Translations under genes and position numbers: made by a program
Notes under the pieces: generated by a model
The model's input: the letters and a program-made list of their open reading frames with translations, nothing else
Told to the model about the DNA's origin: nothing
Database searches by the model: none
In this document: positions 19,721 through 25,872 of the stretch, in pieces
Layout: each line of letters opens with the position of its first letter
Position numbering within the stretch: the stretch's first letter is position 1
Assembly (NCBI GenBank): GCA_015680685.1
Contig: MNCI01007634.1
Location: 797,616 to 823,487 of the forward strand
Source: Gnetum montanum
Lineage: Eukaryota; Streptophyta; Gnetopsida; Gnetales; Gnetaceae
Length of the DNA stretch: 25,872 bases
Direction: 5' to 3'

Positions 19721-20164
19721 ATTAAGAGTACATTCATTCAAGCATGTAATCAGTGTGCACATGAAACAGATATCCAAAGGTGCCTGTATGTAGAAACCAC
19801 AAAATAGGAGGGCACCTAGTGGTTGATAATTGACTCAGATAGTAGCACACTATGCATGGAACCTACTGAGAGCCTGACATGTGCTTAGGTCGAAGGCATG
19901 GATGAACTTGAGAAAGTTCATCACCAACTTTTTGATGATCAAGAAGATGATGATACTTGTTGGGAAGTGTTGGTAATCCCTAGTAATTTCAAGTAGGAGC
20001 CCATAGAGTTAAAAACTCTACTAGCTTGCATGGAGTATGCATTTTTAAACAATGATAAGCTAGTCATAAGCAATGAAAATCTTGCTCTTGAATAGCTTGT
20101 CATCAACAAGTGGTCAATAGCCTTTTCTTGGTCATATCCTAAGCTAACAGGAATTAATTCAAGG

Positions 20165-20935
20165 ATATGCTAGCATCACATCTACACCAACCTGGCCATG
20201 AAGCGAAGAAGGTAGCCACAAAGGTGGCTAAACCCTAAATTGAAACAGATCATCAAAGAGGAAATAGAAAAAATTCTTAAGGCAAGGTTCATCTATCCTA
20301 TCGTAGATAGTGAGTGCATTAGCCCACTCATAATTGTGCCAAAGAAAAGTGGTAAGTGATAGGTCTACATTAACTTCAGGCTATTGAACATGGAAACATT
20401 TAAAGATCATTTTCCATTACCATTTGTGGACCAAGTGTTGGACACTATCTCTAGGCATTACTATTGTAGCTTCTTGGATGGTTATAGTGGATATAACCAG
20501 ATCCAAATTGCACTAGAGGATCAAGCCAAGATAACATTCATGAGTCCCTAGGGGACTTTTACATATTGTAAGATGCCATTTGGTCTGTGTAATGCCCCTG
20601 CAACATTTTAATGCCTAGTCCTTAGTATGTTCCACTAGCAGATAGGTAGCAGGGTAGAAGTCTTTATGGATGACTTTTCTACCTATGGGGCTACATTTGA
20701 GCAAGCCCTGGACCACCTTGAGCAAATACTAAAGAGATGTGTTGAAACAAACCTCAAGCTCAATTAGCAAAAAATCCATTTAATGGTCTAAGAAGGCATA
20801 GTACTAGGGCATAGAATTACTTAGGCAAGGATTAAGGTAGACTTAGAAAAAATAAGGGTCATCCAAGGAATCACATGCCAACCAGAGATAGTTAAAGGTG
20901 GTTGATCATTCCTTGGACATACTTGCTACTATTAA
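20165..20935 (+). pseudogene. Reverse transcriptase remnant of element C
   Basis: In the frame of 20222 the order is WLNPKLKQIIKEEIEKIL, ARFIYPIVDSECISPLI, VPKKSGK, YCSFLDGYSGYNQIQIA (first catalytic Asp), KMPFGLCNAPATF and VFMDDF (20660-20677, the catalytic Asp pair). NLKLN*QKIHLM and VLGHRIT follow. All RT blocks are recognisable in one frame, but it is interrupted by many stops, mostly TAG. Several are explained by single C-to-T or G-to-A changes (a Trp codon turned TAG after MSP, a Gln codon turned TAA after ATF). The enzyme would copy the element's RNA into DNA; this copy cannot. Confidence 0.9.
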
Positions 20936-21480
20936 CAATTCATAGAGAATTTCTCTAAGATTATAAAGTTGTTAGTTAATCTTACAAAGAAAGATGCTCC
21001 ATTTGTTTGGACCAAGGAGTGTGAACATGCATTCCAATAGTTAAAGGACAAGCTTGTAGAGACTCCAATTCTACAAGCACCAAACTTGTCTAGGCCATTT
21101 CATATGATGACAGATGCATCTGATTATTCTTTGGCAGCACTACATATGTAGTTGGATGACAAGAAACATCCATATTAGATCCACTGCACAAGCTAAAGCA
21201 TTGTGGGTGCACAATTGAATTACACCACAACTGAGAAAGAATTAATGGTAGTGGTGTATGCTCTTATAAATTTTAGGCACTATGTTCTTGGTTATAAAGT
21301 ATTTGTGCACATAGACCATAGTACCATCTGCTTCCTAATGAAAAAATCAATGGTGAGCCCTGTATCATACAATGGCTTGTGATCTTATAGGAATTCAATC
21401 TCACAATGATAGATCAGAAAGGAACTAAGAATGTGGTTTCTAGCCACCTCTCTCAGTTAAGATTGGATAATAAAGAGGAG
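20936..21480 (+). pseudogene. RNase H remnant of element C
   Basis: FVWTKECEHAFQ*LKDKLVE marks the RT connection, then MMTDASDYSLAAL is the RNase H start with its catalytic Asp. NYTTTEKELMVVVYAL carries the catalytic Glu and VHIDHSTICFL the next Asp. After one frameshift near 21360-21405, DQKGTKNVVSSHLSQL closes the domain. This order and spacing are those of gypsy pol. Confidence 0.85.
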
Positions 21481-21750
21481 GAGAGTCCACTCTTTAATCA
21501 ATTTTCAAACGAATTCCTCTTTACAATAGTAATCAATGTCCAAGTGCCCCTTGAACTAAAATGGTATGATGACATCCTCACTTACCTTCTCACTCAGGAA
21601 ATGCCACAAGGTTTGGACTTTAGAAAGAAACAACAGGTTCTTCATTGGACAAAGTACTTCATGGAAATCAATGGACACCTTTACAAGGTATGTGCTAACG
21701 GCCTAGTTTGTTGGTGTGTCCCTAATGTGGATCAACTATGCATTCTCTAG

Positions 21751-22810
21751 GATGCTCATAAAGGCCCTTGTGGAGGCCACTATGTAGAGAGACACAAGGC
21801 CATAACAATCCTGATGGTAAGATACTATTGGCATACAATCTTTAGGGATGTCTACTAGTTTGTTCAATCTTGTGAACGTTGTTAATTAGATGGTGGGATG
21901 ATTGCTCGAATGGAGGATCCTCAATAGTGGATTCAACCATTGGAGCCCTTGGACATATGGGGCATAGACTTCATGGGTCCCATTACACCCATGTCTAATG
22001 AAAAGATGTATATCATTGTAACAGTTGATTACTGCACCAAATGAGCAGAAGTAGCAACCATCACCGACTGTACATCATCCACTGCTACTAGATTTGTATA
22101 ACAAAATTTTGTCAACAAGTTTGAAGTGCCACATGCACTGATTTCTAATAATGAAAATTATTTTATAGGTGCCACCTTTCAAAAACTTATGTAATGCTTG
22201 GGGATCTAACATAAATTAATAACACCCTATCACCCCCAAGCCAATGGTCAAGCAGAGGTAACTAACAGAGAGATCACAAGGATCCTAACAAGGACCATAA
22301 GCAAATATAGGAGATATTGGAGAAAAAAACTCAATGATGCCCTCTAGGCCTATTGCTTAACATGGAAACTCCCTATTGGATACACTCTCTATGAGCTGGT
22401 GTACGGAAAAATTCCAACACTCAAACCAATCCAAGCTCTGTACACTCTCAACAGCCTATGAACTAAATCTTAACCTAAGCCTAGCACAAAGAGAAAGATT
22501 GATCAACCTTAACATGCTAGATGAAAATCGATTAGTGGCCCTATATTTGAATGAAGTGCACAAGGAATTCAATAAGTAATGACATGACCTAAGAATACAA
22601 AAAATAAAATTTCAATTAGGAGATAAGATTATCTCCTAGAACCCCACACATGTACCTTAGAAAACTAGATTTTAAATGTTGTGGAAGGGGCCTTATATAA
22701 TTGATGAAACCTTTCTCTATGGGGCCATGACCATATAAAAACTTGAGAGGCCAAATAAAAAGTAGTTGATTAACATCCAACAAGTAAATCTTTTCCATGA
22801 GCCCAAGTAA
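21751..22810 (+). pseudogene. Integrase remnant of element C
   Basis: The HHCC zinc domain is visible as HKGPCGGHYVERHK ... FVQSCERC. The catalytic core has GIDFMGPITP (first Asp) and NGQAEVTNREI (Glu), but the second Asp is replaced (ISNNENYF in place of the usual S-D-N). A frameshift near 22440 leads into AQRERLINLNMLDENRLVAL. The C-terminal part has FQLGDK, WKGPYIIDE and INIQQVNLFHEPK, ending at TAA 22808-22810. There is no chromodomain. The protein would have inserted the element's DNA; this copy is dead. Confidence 0.85.
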
Positions 22811-22877
22811 GCTAGTACAACAAATACCTCAACGGATGGGCAATTACATTCAATTTTTTGGATCTACTCCTTCTAAC

Positions 22878-22892
22878 TTAGTTATGGGGGGT
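22878..22892 (+). other. G-rich tract after pol, candidate polypurine tract
   Basis: TTAGTTATGGGGGGT lies 67 bp after the end of pol and is identical to positions 237-251 of copy A. The next bases are TGATGCACATG, so an LTR could begin at TG 22892-22893. The usual long A/G run is short here (only G6 preceded by TAT). Confidence 0.5.
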
Positions 22893-24949
22893 GATGCACA
22901 TGTGTGCTAAATAATCCATATGGCTCCTTAGTTTTTCTATTTTTTGTTTTATACATTTTTGATTTTGGAAGTTATTTACTATACAACTTTTTGATTTTCA
23001 AAATTTTTCATATTTTTACACCATCATTAGTACATTTGAATCGTCATTGGATATTTTACACTTTCTTATATATTTTGTTTTGTTTGAGTGTGATTTTCAA
23101 ATTTTTGCTAATAAAAGTGATTTATTGCTAACAAGACACAGTGGTGCTATGGTTGCTACTAATGGTGGTTTTTTCTTAATGTTTGGTTTGCTAATGTTTG
23201 GTTTCTATTTTTGAATTTTTGTACTAATGACTCAGTTATGGTTTCTTTTTCATGGAATAGGTAGTGAGTCCATGACATCCACCCATCCACAATCTCTATG
23301 GTTTTCATTATTTTGGAACTGTGAGGTCCCTTTCATTAAATAAACCTTTAATAAATTTATGACCTTTGTAGTTTTTGGAATTGGGAAGGATTCAAAGGTT
23401 TGAATAGGGTGTGACTTCAAGGGGACTCAATACTCTTTGTACTCTTCTACTTACTTGGGTGCCTGAGTGTTTTTCATTGACTTCTTACCGTTCCATGTTC
23501 CAGTAACAGGAAGTCAAATAAAGTGTTTTCATGGTGTGGTTTCCATCCAAAAATTAAAAAAAAAAGTAAGAAAAAAACATAACCAAAAAAAAAAAAACAT
23601 GATGGTAATTCAAAGCACATCCCTTAAAAAAATAAATGGGCTACAACCACTGGTTATGGGACTAGAAAGATAGGTTACCCATGCCTCAAGGTCCCCTCTA
23701 ACTAAGGCCCTATCTCACTTCTTACTTCTCTTCTCTTCTCTTTATGAATGATGGTTATTTCGTGGTAGCACTCTTGTATCTTGAGGAGGTGGATCGATCT
23801 TGGAGTGACGATGCAAAGTCATTGAAAGAGGTTGGTTTTGGTTTGGACTAAGGATGGATCTTCTCAGGTCATTTTAAACATAAACTCCATAAGGGAATTA
23901 TGATCTCAATTAGGGATTACATCCCACCTTCTCCATCATCCATCTATGCTGACCATAACTCACCTCACTACCAATGTCCATGTTCTTGATTCCATATCTT
24001 GGTTTAACATACTTGAATTCTTAGGTAGAATCTTTCAGATTTTGGTCCTTAACTTCCATCGACCATTAGTCATCTATGAGGTCCACAAACTCCTTAGTTT
24101 GAGGTTATGCAAGGGCAAAGAAGGCATGTGCTTGCTATCAAGCGGATCCACTTGCATATCTCTTGGTTAGGCTCATGAAGCACCTTATCCTTAGGCATTC
24201 TTGCAACCTGAATCTTTCATACATCCATCTTCCACATCTGACTATGTGCTCCTTTGCTTATTTTGTTCATAAATACATTCTCCATCAATTTATCAATTTT
24301 TGAGCCTTTAAAGATCATTTTCAATGATTTTATCATATTCTTGGCTTTTCTAGGATTCCATAGATTCCAAGTTCATTGAAAAACTCCTTATATTTTTTGA
24401 GATATTCAACTTTGAAATTTTTTTCCTATGGGCCTTGTATACGGGGCTGCATCAACAGAGCACACTTGTATATGAGGCCTCGTTGATGTAAAGGAAAAAT
24501 ACTATAAATAGGCACCATCCCACTTGGAAAATTTTACATTTTCTCACAAACACCAAAGGAGTTTTTCAATTTTTTAGAGCTCAAAACCTTTTAGAACCCA
24601 TAACTTACAAATCATTTATCCAAATCACTTCGTTCTTTAACCCTATAGCTATCGGAGGTAAGCTCTTCATCGTGGGGGTCACAAATGTGCCATTTTTGAT
24701 AGAAAAGTTTTTGCAATTTTTTCTAACTCCCACAAAAGTTTAATTGAAAAATCAGCTATCGAACACCAAATTGCAAGAGTCAAACCTTTTCAAAAAGCTC
24801 TGGTGATATTTATGATAAATAATTAATAAAATAATGAATCTGCCATGGTCCAACCTTAGCCAAAGTGTAACTAACTAATGAGAGGAGGTATTCAAAAATT
24901 TAAAGTTACACATTTTATCTATTAATCCATGGATGTGTTTTGACTGCAA
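22892..24949 (+). mobile_element. Copy B: non-coding spacer or LTR, diverged relative of 237-2193
   Basis: The same landmarks as copy A occur in the same order: the G6 tract, CAAGGGGACT (about 23418), ACCCATGCCTCAAGGT (23677), GGTTATGCAAGGGCA (24103), CCACTTGC (24149), a TATA box (24503), GGAGTTTTTCAA (24559) and TCGTGGGGG (24670). A donor-like GGAG/GTAAGC lies at 24658 in the leader. A-rich runs at about 23556-23600 are low-complexity. It has no believable gene. As for copy A, it could be an LTR or a spacer with an internal promoter. Confidence 0.6.
24427..24510 (+). promoter_or_regulatory. Inverted repeat and TATA box of copy B
   Basis: GGGCCTTGTATACGGGGC and CATCAAC (about 24450) are followed by GAGGCCTCGTTGATG (24474-24488), whose GTTGATG is the inverse of CATCAAC. 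TATAAATA follows at 24503-24510. It resembles the promoter of element C at 15789-15829. Confidence 0.45.
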
Positions 24950-25392
24950 ATGACACCAATAGAAAAGCACACATAGGAAGTAGAACCATCCCAACTAAGG
25001 GAGAAATGGCTAGAATGAGAAGAAGCTAAGAATAGTCTTAGGAAGAACCACTTGCAATCCATATCACAGGTCCTCTTAGGGAAGAGGTAGAAGTGGAATC
25101 TATCTAATAGATTCTGAAGCCAGCAACAACAACAAAACACTCCCATCAGGATGATGTGCCAACACAACTAGCAAATCTTGAGGTGACCTTTACAGAGGCT
25201 TGCCTAAATCAAGTCAAATCAAGTGAGGTCCAAAAATCAGTGCTCTAGGAGTTAAACTTTGGTCCTTTTTTGGAGCATGCATCAAAAGAAGTGCAGGATG
25301 AGTTGAAGACCTCTCCCATGTGGCCAATCATCACTTCCACTAGGTAGTGGTACATGGGAGAGATATTCCTATTTTGGAACTATTGGCAATCG
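24950..25392 (+). pseudogene. Truncated relative of the copy A coiled-coil ORF (N-terminal part only)
   Basis: ATGACACCAATAGAA at 24950 aligns with ATGGCCCCAAAGCG of copy A, although the acceptor-like GATTGCAG has become GACTGCAA. After stops and a frameshift, the frame of 25252-25380 reads ELNFGPFLEHA, VQDELKTSPMWPI and WYMGEIFLFW. Over 43 residues it aligns without gaps to copy A residues 89-131, with 21 identical positions counted by eye. Homology stops abruptly after about 25392, so the globular domain and coiled coil are missing here. Two in-frame TAGs interrupt this conserved piece or its edge. Confidence 0.7.
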
Positions 25393-25872
25393 TTTGGGAC
25401 GTGACCGCCAACGAGTGTCCTCGAATAGGATTTAGGTGCCTGTTGGTCTCTAGCAACACCAAGGCCCAGATACCTCTAAATAAACTCAGTAGTTAATGTG
25501 AGTATGTGTGTGTGCTGTTGCAGCATTTGGTTGTGTAAAATGAAATGATTGCGTTGTGTGTAAACTACAAATGACTTATCTTAAAGAGATTCAGCCAACT
25601 TTGCCAAGTATTGTGAGTTGTTGAAAGTTTCCTATTTTGTTCAACTGCCTAGTCTATGCGGTTCTTATAATACCTACTTGTAAAAAATAAAATTTTGCAA
25701 AAAAATTTGACCACAACTCTGCGAATCTACTTCTAATTTTCCCTAGAGAAAGAGATAGTTCCACAAGAAAACTAGAAATAGAGCAAGATTCAATGGAAAT
25801 AGACAGAAAAGAAAGCAGATTTGTGTAGACCTCAAATATTTAAACAAGGTAAAATGACACGAGTAAACACTT
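25393..25872. other. Unrecognised sequence at the right edge
   Basis: No similarity to the continuation of the copy A ORF and no other gene is recognisable. It is probably DNA joined by an insertion or deletion breakpoint near 25393-25400. Confidence 0.4.

Larger units (their letters stand above)
16600..22892 (+). mobile_element. Degenerate Ty3/gypsy retrotransposon C, Athila/Tat-like
   Basis: Remnants of gag, zinc knuckle, protease, reverse transcriptase, RNase H and integrase follow each other on the plus strand in the gypsy order (integrase last). Motif style (MDDF in RT, KGTKNVV..HLSQL after RNase H, and a GPYI..E C-terminal integrase without a chromodomain) points to the Athila/Tat branch rather than the chromoviruses. 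All reading frames carry many stops and some frameshifts, so the copy cannot make its own proteins. The 3' LTR is not identified. A G-rich tract at 22878-22891 could be the polypurine tract. Confidence 0.85.

Noticed and set aside
1-25872. tRNA, rRNA, other RNA genes or CRISPR arrays
   Set aside because: No cloverleaf-like segment with conserved A and B boxes, no rRNA blocks and no regularly spaced short repeats were seen.

Overview
The window is nuclear DNA of a seed plant. It has one intact, five-exon plant gene with GT-AG introns, surrounded by old, heavily mutated Ty3/gypsy retrotransposon sequence. Large introns full of transposon remnants and very decayed LTR elements suit a big, slowly purged genome. 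A gymnosperm such as a conifer is my best guess, but nothing in the sequence proves it.

Layout. (1) 1-4992: a retroelement block, 'copy A'. It has a TTAGTTATGGGGGGT tract at 237, about 1.9 kb of non-coding sequence with a palindrome and TATA box near 1652-1686, and then a 933-codon reading frame (2194-4992). That frame encodes a plant-transposon-type N-terminal domain and a long coiled coil, and is broken by 19 in-frame stops, 14 of them TAG. (2) 4993-6422: flank and promoter of the gene. (3) 6423-10505: an intact pectinesterase (pectin methylesterase) gene on the plus strand, 337 aa, exons 6423-6661, 6829-7000, 8246-8449, 8558-8808 and 10358-10505. Intron 2 carries an 835-bp terminal-inverted-repeat element. 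Intron 4 carries an antisense LINE 3'-end fragment. (4) 10506-15400: AT-rich non-coding DNA with several diverged tandem duplications, including a repeat of about 175 bp in three copies. (5) About 15400-22892: a degenerate Athila/Tat-like Ty3/gypsy element, 'C', with LTR promoter, primer-binding site, gag, protease, RT, RNase H and integrase remnants and a G-rich tract after pol. (6) 22878-25392: 'copy B', a second diverged version of the copy A block. It directly follows C's pol, repeats the same landmarks in the same order, and reaches a relative of the coiled-coil frame that loses homology near 25395. (7) 25393-25872: unrecognised.

How it fits together. The pectinesterase is the only gene likely to be functional; it would be secreted and act on cell-wall pectin. 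Everything else is transposon-derived. The most interesting signal is the module seen twice (G6 tract, spacer, palindrome, TATA, leader, splice-acceptor-like site, ATG, conserved ELNF...WPI...GE protein). In copy B it sits directly downstream of a gypsy pol, so it may be an accessory third gene of this retrotransposon family, or the LTR and first ORF of a neighbouring element. The stop codons in copy A are strongly skewed to TAG, which points to decay by deamination of methylated CAG (CHG) sites. No RNA genes or CRISPR arrays were seen.
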